A stretch of DNA of 64,000 bases from Dactylis glomerata (GCA_007115705.1 QXEO01000531.1:11616828-11680827), one strand, 5' to 3'. Positions 21,593 through 35,647 are shown, numbered from the stretch's first letter. The notes: generated from the letters alone by a model not told the origin. Program-made: numbers and translations.

Positions 21593-24500
21593 GTGGGGAC
21601 CTCGGTTTACCATCCAGAATTCCCGTTATGCATACAATTCATGATCCCAGGAAGACCGTCATAAATCCACATAACCGAGTTGGCATTACAGAGTACATCA
21701 TCCATTACATAAATAGTCGAATAGTCTTACATGGCCACTTGGCCGAATTCAAATGCCTCGCAGGGCAAGTTCACTAAACACTGCAGCGGAAACAAAGTAG
21801 CATCGGTAGCCCATGTCGTGCCTCTACCCTACAGGCGACTGACCGGGAGACGGATCCTAGTTCGCATCGGCATCGTTGAACTCCTCACCATCATCATCGT
21901 AATCTTCTCCATAATCTGACCAAGTTAATAGCCAGGGACAAAACCGTGAGTACATTTGAAATTGTACTCGCAAACCATCTAGGAGGAAGTGTTGGCATGC
22001 AGTTTGGCTGTAGCAAGCTGTAAGGCTTCTAGTCTAGTTTTTCCTAACTAGTCAATTTCTCGTGTCGATATAGCATGTCTTACGACATTTCTATATCCTT
22101 ATTAAAGAAGAATTTTTTTTGTAAAATATTTTAGTAAAATCTCTAGGAAAGGGGGAAGCTCATTTTCAAGAGAAGAGCTGGTGGCCAATCAAACATGACC
22201 ACCATAAACATGGTCAATCAGACATAACCACCTCCATTTCTTCGGCAGTACCCTGCAAGTACTTCGAACCACATCCGTGCCACGGCAGCACTCTCCGAGT
22301 ACTTCGTTCGACACTTTTTTGCATTTTTTCGAATACACCATTTTTAAAACAAAACCAACATTGGGCTAAGTAACGGTCGTCCCAACCGCCCATGACCGAG
22401 GACTCGGCTATTCGAATAGATTTACACTCTGCAGAGGTTGTACACTTTACCCACACCATTCGATAAATCCGCCGGGATACCACCACGGTCCGTCATACAC
22501 CAGTATGCGAGGTTCGGATAATCGATCGAAGCCTTCCATCCATCTACCTTAGTACAGGTGTCTACCTTGTGGAGTCTACCTCCCCGGCATGCCCCGGCAG
22601 TACCTCCTCTAGAGTGTAACTTCGGCGCCACGGTGGGAGAACCGAAGTGTCTTCTGGCGGCTCGAGATATATCGTGATATGTATTGCCCCATTCACGGGG
22701 ACAACCTGGATTCTAGGGTAACGCGCATCATATTATCATGGTACCATGAACCCTTATATAGTACGAGACTCCCCGCGCTAAAGCAAATAAACTTCGTACT
22801 AAGCCCCGTCCCATACCGGGGTAATGTGGTTGCAGGGGTTAATTGTTCTGAGCGAACACTTAGTGATCACCAATGTCATTTGAAAACCACCAAGTCTTTT
22901 ATCCTTCATTTGCTCCAAACCATTTTTGAAAACATTTCAATGGGGTAGGAATTACCCCAAGGTTTTCGAAATCATTTTCAAAACTTTCTTTGAGTGTTCC
23001 CAATCCTAGAGTTTTGGCTCCACTAGAGGTTTCCCAAAGGCTTTGCTGCTAATCAACAAGCCACTATTGCAAGGGTAAAGAATAGGTCATCAAAGGGGTC
23101 ATCTCGATGGATGATAACAATTTGGCTCGTGGAGCTTGAGCCAACAACTAATTGCTACAAGGACTATAGCAATAAAAAATCATGCACTTTAATAAAACAG
23201 TATGAGACATGCAAAATGTGTAAATAGGATTCTGATATGCATCAAGTTAGATGGCTTGCCTTGGTTGGCTTGTCCCTGGTCCTCCTCGTCCTGGTACTCG
23301 TACACTTCACTTTCCTCGGTACACTCCTCGTTCGATTCTATCGCCGGGAAAAAGAACAACGCACAAATAAATATACAAGCATACACAATCACAAACATTT
23401 CAGCACTCCATACCACACAATCAAAGAGTATCAGAAGCAAACAAGTTTAGAAAGCAAGCAAGATTTTATAGGTTTTTAATTAGCAATTATCCCTATTAGA
23501 ACTAGGGTTTCTTATTTGAAGTGATCACAACAACTTAGCAACCAAATCAAGCATGCAGGCAATCAAATGGATCAAACAGTACACCTAGCATACTTGTGGG
23601 TTGACAACAATCTTAAGAACCTAACAAAGTTGGATTCACTGAAAAACAATTTATGGCTAATTTCCTATGAAGTAAACAATAGGGAAATGACACTAGAGCA
23701 CCAAAATAATCCTCAGATATTCTCTAAACTTTAGTAAAATATGAGGTAAAGTGCTCTAGAAAGCTCTTCTAGAACACAATCCAACAAAGTTGGATTCAAC
23801 TCAAAATTCTATATCTACTGCAATTGATGATTTTTCCTAAGATTAAATACACACAATGCCATATTGATTACTACTGTAAAAATATAAGTCCTAAAATAGC
23901 AAAACCAGTGAGTCAAGAAAGATATCTTAATAAGCTATCATTGAAAATTGAATTCACTCAATTACAGCACATAAAACTCAAGCTTTGCAATTAAGTATGA
24001 AAAAGAGGCTAATATCACACCACTATTTATCTTCTGATCTACATTGCTTCTAAAATTATGAGACCTATGCCATCTAAAAGATATTCACTTAAGCTACCCA
24101 GGGAAATTTGAATCACCTCATTTGCATGTACATAACAAATTCTATGGAATTTCAAAATTTGTAGGACAAACAAATTCACAGTGCATTTTCTAAAAAAAAG
24201 ACGCGGGCCAGATCTGCCCGGACTGGGCCGATGCAGTGCGGATCTGGCCCAGATCCAGTGAGAGGGCGCGGGACGGCGCCGGTGGGCCAGGCTGGTCAGC
24301 CGACGCGGGAGGCCGAAGCGGTACGCGCCGATCTCGGTTGTCCGATCAAGTGGAGATCGACGGCTCACGCTCGTCGTCTCCGCGACAGATGATGAGGGCG
24401 TCGGTGGGGTTAGGGTTTGGCTAGGGTTTCACCGGAACTCACCTAGGGCTGCTCGTCGACGATCTGGTGGTGGCGCTCGGCTGTGGTGTGTCGGAGAAGC

Positions 24501-26147
24501 TCGGCAATGTCATCGGAGAGGTGAACGTGATGCGACCGGCTCCTAGTCCTCCTCCATATCCTCCAGATGCTCCAGCAAGGTCGGAGATGGCGTCGGCTAC
24601 CATCGAACCTAGGCCATGAAAAGTATAGCATTAGCCTCGCAGAAGATCTGGGAAGCTAGAGAGGGAGAGGAGAGAGGCCAGCGGCATAGCGCGTGACGGC
24701 AACCTTCCCCTTTCTTCCTTGGCTTCGGTATTTCTCCGGCAAGCTCGCTAGGGCTGGGCACGACGAGGGAGAAGGTGGCTGGCTGCGTGTGAGCTTGTAG
24801 AGGAGAGGGGATGCTGAGAGGGGGCAAATGGCGAGCAGAGCGAGCAAGGAGAGGGGGTGCTGGGCTTTATCTGCTCGCGGTGGTCGCGGTTTAGGGTGCA
24901 CTCATCGGAAACGATTGGGGGGTTTGGGCGGCGGGCTGGGGACGGCATTGTGGTCTCGGTCCAGTGCTGCAGGGGAGAGCGCGAGTGGCTTCCTGTCCCG
25001 GTCGCAAATCAATCGGGTTCAGTTAACGTGCGCTAAAATCATGTCACGGCCAAGGTGAGTGGGGGCTCGAGCGTGCAGGGCAAAGGTGACATGGAAACGT
25101 AGCTTCGATGTCGTGTAGGTTCGTGTGCTGCTGGGGAGAAAAGCGTGCGTGCATGAGCGGGAACGCAGCGCACGCTCTCGGCGTCCATGGTGCGTGCGCG
25201 GCACGGTTAGAGCGCGGGCTACGGGGTGGCCTACAGGCGGCGCGGTCGGCTGCTACGGGTTGGGCGACGGGGGCGGTGTGTCTGGGCATCCACTGGCGCG
25301 GCTGCAGACGCTGGCATGCGGTCGAGGCCCCGGTCTCCAACGGGCGCGCTCTGGTCGGCATTGGTGAGAGGGAGAGGGAATGGTGAGGTAGGGGTTGTGA
25401 GGGGCTTGCAGGTGGGGTCCTGGTGCATCTCCTGGGAGGCAGCTCGACGCTGGTTGGGGGTTGGAGGTGGCTAGAGTGAGAGAGAGGGGGAGAGTGAGAT
25501 CTTGGCAAGATTGCCTCAGGCTTCCCCCCTCCTTTTGTGTCCAACCGCATGGGACAAAGGGAATAAGAGGGAGAAGGGTGGGGTGAGAGTGGCCTGGCTA
25601 GGGCTTGGCTCCTTGGTTGGTTTTGCAAAGGAAGAAGAGAAAAGAAAAGAGAAGGAGAAGGATTTGATGAATTTGGCTAAAATTCATTTGAATTTTGAAA
25701 AGTTCTAAGTTTTGACCCAATGGTGCTGGTGAATGGTTCAGAAGTGATTTTAAAGGGGTAGCAATGCATCCACCAAGTTTCAATATTTTTGGTCAAGTGG
25801 AGATAGGGTTTTGGGTGAGTTCCTATTTTCCAATATGGGGTGCAAAAATAAAGTTTAAATAAGAGAGAGAAAAGATTGTTGGTGTCAAGCATACATTATA
25901 CTAGATCTAACAATAGCATGAAATCATAGCACTCACTCATGTATTCATGCAACATGGTCAAAGGAAATTCGAAAAGAAAAAGAAATTGAATGGCACCCAC
26001 ACACATGCACATGAAATCATGCAACACCACATGGAAATACAAACCCTAGCACACATGCACACATGGTAGTGCAAATTTTTAGTTTTCCCTAATTTCCTGC
26101 CTTGAAATTTTGGTTCAAACATGGTTTGCAAAAAGTAGGGTGTTACA
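21593..26147 (-). repeat. 3' LTR of element D
   Basis: Plus-strand ends are TGTGGGGACC and GGGTGTTACA. The length of 4555 bases is long even for Tekay-type elements. It contains the palindrome module (22396-22436), an AT-rich middle (23400-24200) and a GC-rich block (24200-25500) full of chance ORFs. It is uninterrupted, unlike its partner at 32095-47105. Confidence 0.9.
22396..22436. promoter_or_regulatory. Palindrome module, 3' LTR of D
   Basis: CCGAG-GA-CTCGG (22396-22407), directly adjacent CTATTCGAATAG (22408-22419), and CTCTGCAGAG (22427-22436). All three are perfect. The arms differ from those of A and LTR I. Confidence 0.75.
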
Positions 26148-26162
26148 GACTTTCCACCCTTA
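26148..26162 (-). other. Polypurine tract of element D
   Basis: The minus strand reads GTAAGGGTGGAAAGTC immediately before the LTR start TGTAACACCC. Confidence 0.65.
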
Positions 26163-26189
26163 CAAGAATCTCGTCCCGAGATTCGGTAG

Positions 26190-29100
26190 CTAAGCGTTGA
26201 GTAACTCGGGGAATTCCCGCTGAAGATAATCTTCACGTTCCCAGAAGCCTCATCTTCAGTATGGTTACTCCACTGAACCTTGTACATATTGATCTTCCGT
26301 CTACGAGTGAGACGGACATCTTTCTCCACGATGCGGATTGGTCTCTCGCGGTAGGTTAAGTCGTGGTTAAGGTCAATGGTATGTTGGTCAACCTCCTTGA
26401 AGGTCTCGGGCTTGCTAGGGGCTTGGAGACACTTGCGTAGCTGGGAGACATGGAAGACGTTGTGAAACGCGTACAACTTCAGGGGTAGTTCTAGCTTGTA
26501 GGACATTTCTCCTCGATGTTCTAGGATCTTGTACGGGCTGATGTAGCGGGGTGCAAGCTTGCCCTTGACATGGAAACGCTGCATACCTTTGAGTGGAGTC
26601 ACTCGGAGATAGACAAAATCTCCCACTTGGAAGGTAAGGGGCCTTCGTCGAGAATCCGCATAACTCTTCTGTCTAGATTGTGCGGCCTTCAAACGGTTTC
26701 GGATTAGTTGTACTTGCTCTTCGGCTTCCTTGATGATATCAGGGCCAAATACTTGGCTTTCTCCAGTTTCCGACCAGTTGAGAGGGGTTCGGCATTTACG
26801 GCCATACAGGGCTTCGAAGGGGGCCATTTGAAGACTAGCTTGGTAGCTATTGTTGTAGGAGAATTCGGCGAATGGCAAGCAGTCCTCCCATTTGGCTCCA
26901 TAAGATAGGACGCAGGCGCGGAGCATATCTTCAAGAATCTGGTTGACCCTCTCGGTTTGACCTCCTGTTTGCGGATGATATGCCGCGCTAAACGAAAGCT
27001 TGGTCCCTAAGGCTTCATGTAGTTTTGCCCAAAAACGAGAAGTGAATTGGGTACCACGATCAGATAGGATGGTCTTGGGTACTCCATGTAGACTCACAAT
27101 CCTGGAGATATAGAGATCGGCGAGTTCTCTACCGTTGTGGGTGGTCTTGATCGGAATAAAGTGAGCGACCTTGGTTAAGCGATCAACAATGACCCAAATA
27201 GAGTCATGTCCCATGTTTGACCTTGGTAGGCCAGTAATGAAGTTCATACCAACTTCTTCCCATTTCCACATGGGTACCTTCAGGGGTTACAGCAGACCCG
27301 TAGGTCTTTGGTGCTCAGCCTTGACACACTGACAGACGTTGCACCGGGCAATATAAAAGGCTATCTCTCGCTTCATGCCATGCCACCAAAACTGCTCTTT
27401 CAAGTCTTGGTACATTTTGGTGCCTCCTGGGTGAATCGAATAGGGAGTATCATGGGCCTCCTTTAAGATGAGCTGCTTCAACTCTTCGATACCTGGGACG
27501 CATAGGCGGCCATTATACCACAACACTCCTTGCTGATCGATCGAAAACCCAGGCACTTCTTCACGTCCCATCCTATGCTTGATTCCCTCAATGCTCTCAT
27601 GACCTTTCTGGGCTTCTTTGATTTGATCAAACAGAGTAGGTCGGACTTCAAGGTTGGCTAGGAACCCATGGCTCACAAGCTCAAGTCCAAACCTCTCAAA
27701 CTCTTCACATAGGGTAGGTTGGTTACTCTTTAGGAGGGTGTTTAAGGAGCAAGGTTCTTGGCTGAGGGCATCGGCGACCACGTTCGCCTTGCCCGGGTGA
27801 TAATGAATGCCTAAGTCATAATCCTTGATAAGCTCAATCCACCTGCGCTACCTCATATTCAACTCCTTCTGAGAGAAGATGTACTTCAAGCTCTTGTGGT
27901 CTGTGTAGATCTCGCATCGATTTCCCATAAGATAGTGTCACCAAGTTTTGAGTGCATAGACGACAGCAGCAAGCTCTAGGTCATGGGTAGGATAGTTTAG
28001 CTCATGCGGGTGCAGTTGATGGGATAGGTAAGCAATGACCTTGCCATCTTGCATCAGAACACTCCCAAGTCCAAGCTTGGAGGCGTCGCAATAGACGTCA
28101 AAGCTTTTGGTGATATCGGGCATGGTCAAGGTAGGAGCTGATACAAGTCTTTTCTTGAGTTCTTGGAAACTCTGCTCACACTTCTCAGTCCACTCGAACT
28201 TCTTGTCCTTCTTGAGGAGCTGAGTCATCGGGCGAGCAATGCTAGAAAACCCTTCAACAAACTTTCAGTAATAACCAGCTAATCCGAGGAATGCTCGAAC
28301 TTCAGTGGGATTGGTCGGGGCTTTTCTTTCCAAGATGGAAGTAATCTTTGATGGGTCGACAGATACTTCGCCGGCTGAGATAACGTGTCCCAAGAATCCA
28401 ACTTCCTTTAGCCAAAATTCACATTTGCTGAACTTGGCATAAAGTTGGTGCTCTCGCAGGGTTCCCAATACTAGCCGCAGCGTGCTCTTCCTCGGTCTTG
28501 GAATAGACCAAGATATCGTCAATGAATACCACCACAAACTTGTCGAGGAACTTCATGAACACCTTGTTCATGAGATTCATGAAGTAGGCTGGGGCATTGG
28601 TCAGGCCAAAGGACATAACGGTGTACTCAAACAAACTGTATCGTGTGGTCAAGGCGGTCTTGGGAATGTCGGACTCACGGACTTTCAGCTGATGATATCC
28701 AGTGCGGAGATCAATCTTGGAGAACACTCTGGCTCCATTCAGCTGGTCAAATAGGTCTTCAATTTTTGAGAGTGGATACTTGTTTTTGATCGTCACCTCG
28801 TTCAACTTACAGTAATCCACACACAATCGAATGGTACCGTCTCGCTTGTCCACAAAAAGAACAGGCGAACCCCAAGGTGACGCGCTGGGACGGATAAGAC
28901 CTTTGCTGAGCATATCAGCGAGCTGCCTCTTTAACTCCTCTAACTCTTGGGGGTTCATGCGGTGGGCTCTTTGTGCTATAGGGGCTGTTCTGGGAATCAA
29001 CTCGATAATGAACTCAATATCCCGGTCAGGGGGCATACCTGGCAATTCTTCCGGGAAAACATCGGGGTATTCACACACCACCAGGAATTGGTCAAGGGTT

Positions 29101-30660
29101 GGTCCAGACACAGACTTCTTGTAGTAGGCCTTACGGGATGGCATGGTTGCAATGTGCTCAATTTGCATACCCTCGCTGTTGGTTACAGTTATAGACTTCC
29201 TGGCGCAATCTATATGCCCTTGATACTTGGATATCCAATCCATTCCAAGTACCACATCCAAGCCCTTGGTGCCTAAGATGATCAGATCCGCTTGGAAATG
29301 CACTCTGTGGAGCTCTACTGGGACATTTCGGCAGGATAGTTGGGTTTTGGTGGTAGATCCGGGAATTTGTACTATCATAAGCCTATCCATGCGACTAGGT
29401 TTCAGATTACCCTTATCCACGAAGGTTTCCGTGACAAAAGAATGTGATGCACCAGAGTCAAATAGAATCTTTGCAGGCATGGAGTTGACGAGAAACGTAC
29501 CAAGCATGACATCAGGTGCCTCCTCTGCTTCAGCTACATTAACGTGGTTCAGGCAGCCTCTGGCAACATTAGCTTGGTTCTTCTGATTCTTCCCAGTGGG
29601 TCCATGGCCTTGACCCTGGTTGGGTCTCGGCGCGCAGAGGCTCGGGGCAGAGGGCTTCTTGAGTGGGCACTCCTTAGAGAAGTGCCCTGGTTGTCCACAT
29701 GTGTAGCATCTGCTGCCTTGGCTGCGGTTAGTGGGGTTGAACGTGTTGCGGTTGCCTCCAGAAGAATTTCCGCCTGCAGGGCGGTTGCTGGAGCACTGAC
29801 GGTTTGGGTTATTGGGCCTGGGGGCTTGAGAGGCAAACCTCTATGGCGGGGGCGCAGCCCTAGATGGGGGCAGGCTGCGGGACCGCTGACCACTAGGTCC
29901 ACCTTGGCTCATCATCCTCCGCTTGCGACTCTTGCGGGCAGCCTTGTTCTTGTCTTCAACCATTATGGCAGCATCCACCGTAGCTTCAAGATCAGGATAG
30001 TGCACGGCAACAAGATAGGTTTGCAGCTCCTCCTGCAGTCCATTGAGGAACCGCTCTCTCTTCTTCTCATCGGTGTTGATGTCATTGGACGCATACCTGC
30101 CCTAGGTGGTGAACTTGTCCAGATACTCGGGTCGCTCATCCCACCTTGCTTCAGATTTAGGAACTTGTCCCTCATGATCTTGATGAGTCCAGAAGGAATG
30201 TGGGCCTTGCGAAACTTGGTCTTGAATGCTTCCCAAGTCATCACTTGGCCCTCGGGCTGCATGGCACGAACATTCTCCCACCATGCTCCAGCTGCTCCAG
30301 CTAGGAATTGAGTTGCATACAACACCTTATCATTTGCTCCAACTCCGGCGTACTCTAGCTTGTTCTCAATGGTACGGAGCCAATCGTCGGCATCCAGTGG
30401 CTCAATGGACTTGGAGAAAGTTGGGGGATTGAAATTCTGGAAATCCCTAAGCTTGTTCTAGGGCTCATCATTGCCATTGCCACCATGGTTGTTGTGGTGG
30501 GTGGCAATCTGGGCGAGGTGTTGGAGTGTGGCGAGGTTGGCTTGGCGCTCGGCACATGCGGCTTCACGATCCTCTAGCATGAGCCACAGCACCTGCGTCA
30601 TGTCGGGCTCAGGAGGTGGGGCGGGTTGTTTCCAGCGTGGCCTCGCGTTTCTGGAGCCAT
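26190..30660 (-). pseudogene. gag-pol polyprotein of element D (stops and frameshifts)
   Basis: The gene probably starts at the ATG at 30660 and ended at the TAG at 26190-26192. Domains: Gag (about 29960-30600), zinc knuckle CYTCGQPGHFSKEC (about 29660-29705), protease LFDSGAS (about 29440-29465), reverse transcriptase with FIDD (about 28510-28525), RNase H (about 27780-28230), integrase HHCC (about 27320-27480) and core (26800-27270), then a chromodomain (about 26220-26340). Stops are seen at 30458 (TAG), 30102 (TAG), 29841 (TAG), 28265 (TGA), 27938 (TGA), 27848 (TAG) and 27287 (TAA). Frameshifts lie near the Gag start, near 30140, near 28480 just after the catalytic FIDD, and near 26245 in the chromodomain. 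The last one lets an open frame run on into the LTR to 25958; that extension is not part of the original protein. D is more damaged than A. Confidence 0.88.
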
Positions 30661-30987
30661 TCTGGAGAGAAGTTTATTTTGTGAGAAACAACAATTTAAA
30701 ATGCAGGGGAAACAAGTTGTGCAATATGACATAAAAAGGAATCATAAGAGACATGACTACACCAACCATCCATAAGCATATCACAACATCAACCATAGTC
30801 ATCCAAGTTCATCACATGCATTCATACATACAAAAGAGGTGCCACATTAGTCTAGCACACATACCACAAAGTCTCATGCAAGCCACACCAAATGGTTTCA
30901 GCTGAACCATACAACACACATAAGCGCAAAAGGGGTCAATCTAGCCACTACACGACACCCTAAGAGAGATAGCAGTGCGTCGGGTAC
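30661..30987. other. Spacer between gag and the pre-gag ORF of D
   Basis: About 330 bases of AC-rich sequence on the plus strand, with no ORF or repeat that I can support. It corresponds to the spacer at 11155-11428 in element A. Confidence 0.6.
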
Positions 30988-31838
30988 CTACTCGTCGATG
31001 CTAACGTGAGGCACAACCTCCTCGGGGTCCTCCTCACTCGGGGTCGCAAGCACATAGAAGTCCAAGATAGTGTCGCGGTCATCACCGTCATCGCTACCAC
31101 GGTCATCGTCGTCAGTGCTCGCGGGCTCCTCGTCGTAGGCCTCCTGGTGGTCGTCATCGCGGCTGAGTACCGCCTCATTCTCCTTGCGGAGCTCGGCGGT
31201 CTCCTCCTCTAACTCAGACACGTGGCTCTCAAGTGAGGCTAGGTGATCCTCCAGATCATGGACGCCCTATCGCAGAGCCCTGTTCCTCTTCACAATCCTC
31301 CTCTTGGCAGCGAGGAGGCGGTGACGAGAGAAAATGGACTCCTGAAGGTCCTCACGAAGAACGGCCAACTCTAGGCCTCTCTCGTCGGTGGCCATACGGG
31401 CATGGTCCAGCTGCCCCTGAGTGTGGTGCAGCAGGGCCTCCGTGTGGCAGAGGTGACGACTGCTCGTAGCAGGGCCTGGTAGGGAAGTCCGTCGGAGTCG
31501 ACTCGCCCATAGTGCTCATAGCGAGTGCCGAGTAGCTTGTCGTAGTGGAGGTGGACGAGGCGCGAGATAGCATGTCGGAGGACACGCATAAGTCCATCGC
31601 CCCACATGCGCTCGATCACCTCGAAGGTGAACTCTGGGGAAGCCGGCGGGACCTCCTTCCCATGGACCTGGCAAACGACCTGGTATGCCAACTCGCGGGT
31701 ACCCTCCTCGAAGAGACGGTAGCCTCAGATCAACGGACGCGGGCGACCGAGACGCGCGGCTAACTCCACCAAGTCGCGCTCAAAGACGAGCACGTCCTCA
31801 TGGGTACCGACTTGGTGGTGTGCAGTAGGAGCGTCCAT
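30988..31838 (-). pseudogene. Extra coiled-coil ORF upstream of gag, element D
   Basis: The frame starts at the ATG at 31838 and ends at the TAG at 30988-30990, about 283 codons. It is broken by a TGA at 31725-31727, a one-base frameshift near 31450, and a TAG at 31267-31269. The N-terminal half contains SRLVHLHY and, a few residues on, RYEHYGRVDSDG, matching the pattern in the pre-gag ORF of element A. The second half is a Glu/Arg/Leu-rich coiled coil followed by an Asp/Glu-rich acidic tail. Element A has the same place, strand, order and size, so the ORF is probably an old component of this Tekay-type group. I do not recognise the family and assign no function. Confidence 0.68.
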
Positions 31839-32078
31839 CTACACAAAATTTTAAGGTAGGTTGAATTAATAACTTACCCAAGTGTGCAATATTTTAAATA
31901 CAGTAAAAACTTGAATTAAGATGCAAGTAGTCTAAATGCTTAAAGAATAAGGGAATAGATGAGAGCAATATATATTTACCTTATGTATATTAAGCCATCT
32001 CTTTTATTTTTCATAGTGAAAATAGTTTTTGGTCCGATCTAACGCCCATGCTAACTAGGGTCTCCTAAGGTCAGGATG

Positions 32079-32090
32079 GCTCTGATACCA
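32079..32090 (-). other. Primer-binding site of element D (tRNA-Met type)
   Basis: The plus strand GCTCTGATACCA lies four bases left of the 5' LTR start at 32095. It is the same site as in element A. Confidence 0.85.
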
Positions 32091-32898
32091 ACTCTGTGGG
32101 GACCCCGGTTTACCATCCGGAATTCCCGTTATGCATACAATTCATGATCCCAGGAAGACCGTCATGAATCCACATAATTGAGTTGGCATTACAGAGTACA
32201 TCATCCATTACATAAATAGTCGAATAGTCTTACATGGCCACTTGGCCGAATTCAAATGCCTCGCAGGGCAAGTTCACTAAACACTGCAGCGGAAACAAAG
32301 TAACGTCGGTAGCCCGTGTCGTGCCTCTACCCTATAGGCGACTGACCGGGAGACGGATCCTAGTTCGCACCGGCATCATCGAACTCCTCACCATCATCAT
32401 CGTAATCTTCTCCATAATCTGACCAAGTTAATAGCCAGGGACAAAGCCGTGAGTACATTTGGAATTGTACTCGCAAACCATCTAGGAGGAAGTGTTGGCA
32501 TGCAGTTTGGCTGTAGCAAGGTGTAAGGCTTCTAGTCTAGTTTTTCCCAACTAGTCAATTTCTCGTGTCGATATAGCATGTCTTACAACATTTCTATATC
32601 CTTATTAAAGAAGAATTTTTTTTGTAAAACATTTTAGTAAAATCTCTAGGAAAGGGGGAAGCTCATTTTCAAGAGAAGAGCCGGTGGCCAATCAAACATG
32701 ACAACCATAAACATGGTCAATCACACATGACCACCTCCATTTCTTTGGCAGTACCCTGCAAGTACTTCGAACCACATCCGTGCCACGGTAGCACCCTCTG
32801 AGTACTCCGTTCGACACTTTTCTCCATTTTTCCGAAAACACCATTTTTAAAACAAAACCGACATTGGGCTAAGTAATGGTCGTCCCAACCGTCCATGA

Positions 32899-32939
32899 CC
32901 GAGGACTCGGCTATTCGAATAGATTTACACTCTGCAGAG
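32899..32939. promoter_or_regulatory. Palindrome module, 5' LTR of D
   Basis: CCGAG-GA-CTCGG (32899-32910), CTATTCGAATAG (32911-32922) and CTCTGCAGAG (32930-32939) are all unchanged, while neighbouring LTR positions have diverged by several percent. Confidence 0.75.
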
Positions 32940-35647
32940 GTTGTACACTTTACCCACACCATTCGATAAATCCGCCGGGATACCACCACGGTCCATCATA
33001 CACCAGTATGCGGGGTTCAGATAATCGATCGAAGCCTTCCATCCATCTACCTTAGTACAGGTGTCTACCCTGTGGAGTCTACCTCCCCGGCACACCCTGG
33101 CAGTACCTCCTCCAGAGTGTAACTCCGGCGCCACGGCGGGAGAATCCAAGTGTCTTCCGGTGGCTCGGGATATGCTGTGATATGTATTGCCCCATTCACA
33201 GGGACAATCTGGATTTCGGGGTAACGCGCACCATATTATCATGGTACCATGAACCCTTATATAGTACGAGACTCCCCGCACTAAAGCAAACAAACTTCGG
33301 ACTAAGCCCCGTCCCATACCAGGGTAATGTGGTTGCACAGGTTAATTGTTCTGAGCGAACACTTAGTGATCACCAATGTCATTTGAAAACCACCAACTCC
33401 TTTATCCTTCATTTGCTCAAAACCATTTTTGAAAACATTTCAGTGGGGTAGGCAATACCCCAAGGTTTTTGAAATCATTTTCAAAACTTTCTTTGAGTGT
33501 TCCCAATCCTAGAGTTTTGGATCCACCAGAGGTTTCCCAAAGGCTTTGCTGCTAATCAACAAGCCACTATTGCAAGGGTAAAGAATAGGTCATCAAAGGG
33601 GTCATCTCGATGGATGATAACAATTTGGCTCGTGGAGCTTGAGCCAACAACTAATTGCTACAAGGACTATAGCAATATAAAATCATGCACTTTAATAAAA
33701 CAGTATGAGACATGCAAAATGTGTAAATAGGATTCAGATATGCATCAAGTTAGATGGCTTGCCTTGGTTGGCCTGTCCCTGGTCCTCCTTGTCCTGGTAC
33801 TCGTACACTTCACCTTCCTCGGTACACTCCTCGTTCGATTCTATCGCCGAGAAAAAGAACAACGCACAAATAAATATACAAGCTTACACAAGTCACAAAC
33901 ATTTCAGCACTCCATACCACACAATCAAAGAGTATCGGAAGCAAACAAGTTTAGAAAGCAAGCAAGATTTTATAGGTTTTTAATTAGCAATTATCCCTAT
34001 TAGAACTAGGGTTTCTTATTTGAAGTGATCACAACAACTTAGCAACCAAATCAAGCATGCAGGCAATCAAATGGATCAAACAGTACACCTAGCATACTTG
34101 CAGGTTTACAACAATCTTAAGAACCTAACAAAGTTGGATTCACCGAAAAACAATTTATGGCTAATTTCCTATGAATTAAACAATAAGGAAATGACACTAG
34201 AGCACCAAAATAATCCTCATATATTCTCTGTACTTCAGAAAAATATGAGGTAAAGTGCTCTAGAAAGCTCTTCCAGAACACAATCCAACAAAGTTGGATT
34301 CAACTCAAAATTTAATTTCTACTGGAATTGATGATTTTCCTAAAATTAAATACACACAATGCCATATTAATTACTACTGTAAAAATATAAGTCCTAAAAT
34401 AGCAAAACCAGTGAGTCAAGCAAGATATCATAATAAGCTATCACTAAAAATTGAATTCACTCAATTACAGCACACAAAACTCAAGCTTTGCAATTAAGTA
34501 TAAAAAAGAGGCTAATATCACACCACTATTTATCTTCTGATCTACATTGCTTCTAAAATTATGAGACCTATGCCATCTGAAAGATATTCACTTAAGCTAC
34601 CCAGGGAAATTTGAATCACCTCATATGCATGTACAGAACAAATTTTATGGAATTTCAAATTTTGCAGGACAAACAAATTCACAGTGCATTTTCTAAAAAA
34701 AACAAGACGCGGGCCAGATCTGCCCGGACTGGGCCGATGCAGCGCGGATCTGGCCCTGATCTAGCGAGAGGGCGCAGGACGGTGGCGGCTTCGAACCTGC
34801 CGGTGGGCCAGGCTGGTCAGCCAGCGCGGGAGGCCGAAGCGGTACGCGCCGATCTCGGCCGTCCGATCAAGTGGAGATCGACGGCTCACGCTCGTCGTCT
34901 CCGCGACAGAAGACGAGTGTGTCGGTGGGGTTAGGGTTTGGCTGGGGTTTCACCGGAGCTCACCTAGGGCTGCTCGTCGATGATCTGGTGGTGGCGCTCG
35001 GCTGCGGTGTGTCGGAGAAGCTCGGCGATGTCGTCGGAGAGGTGAACGTCGACGCGGCCGGGTCCTAGTCCTCCTCCATCTCCTCCAGATGCTCCGGCGA
35101 GGTCGGAGATGGCGTCGGCTACCATCGAACCTAGGCCAGGAAAAGTATAGCGTTAGCCTCGCAGAAGATCTGGGAAGCCAGAGAGGGAGAGGAGAGAGGC
35201 CAGCGGCATCGCGCGTGATGGCAACCTTCCCCTTTCTTCCTCGGCTTCAGTATTTCCCCGATGAGATCACTAGGGCTGTGCACAGCGAGGGAGAAGGTGG
35301 CTGGCTGCGTGTGAGCTTGTAGAGGAGAGGGGATGCTGAGAGGGGGAAAATGGCGAGCAGAGCGTGCAAGGAGAGGGGGTGCTGGGCTTTATCTGCTCGC
35401 GGTGGTCGCGGTTTAGGGTGCACTCGTCGGAAATGATTGGGGGGTTTGGGCGGCGGGCTGGGGACGGTGTTGTGGTCTCGGTCCAGTGCTGCAGGGGAGA
35501 GCGCGAGTGGCTTCCTGTCCCGGTCGCAAATCGATCGGGTTCAGTTAACGTGCGCTAAAATTGTGTCACGGCCAAGGTGAGTGGGGGCTCGAGCGTGCAG
35601 GGCAAAGGTGGCATGGTGACATAGCTTCGATGCCGTGCAGGTTCGTG

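Noticed and set aside
25044..25628. 194-residue minus-strand ORF and partners in the D LTR
   Set aside because: GC-rich LTR block, Pro/Ser/His-rich low-complexity translation. The 5' LTR copy is interrupted by element G and reads differently.
25958..26189. Apparent C-terminal extension of the D integrase into the LTR
   Set aside because: Caused by a frameshift in the chromodomain. The original stop is at 26190-26192 in the other frame.
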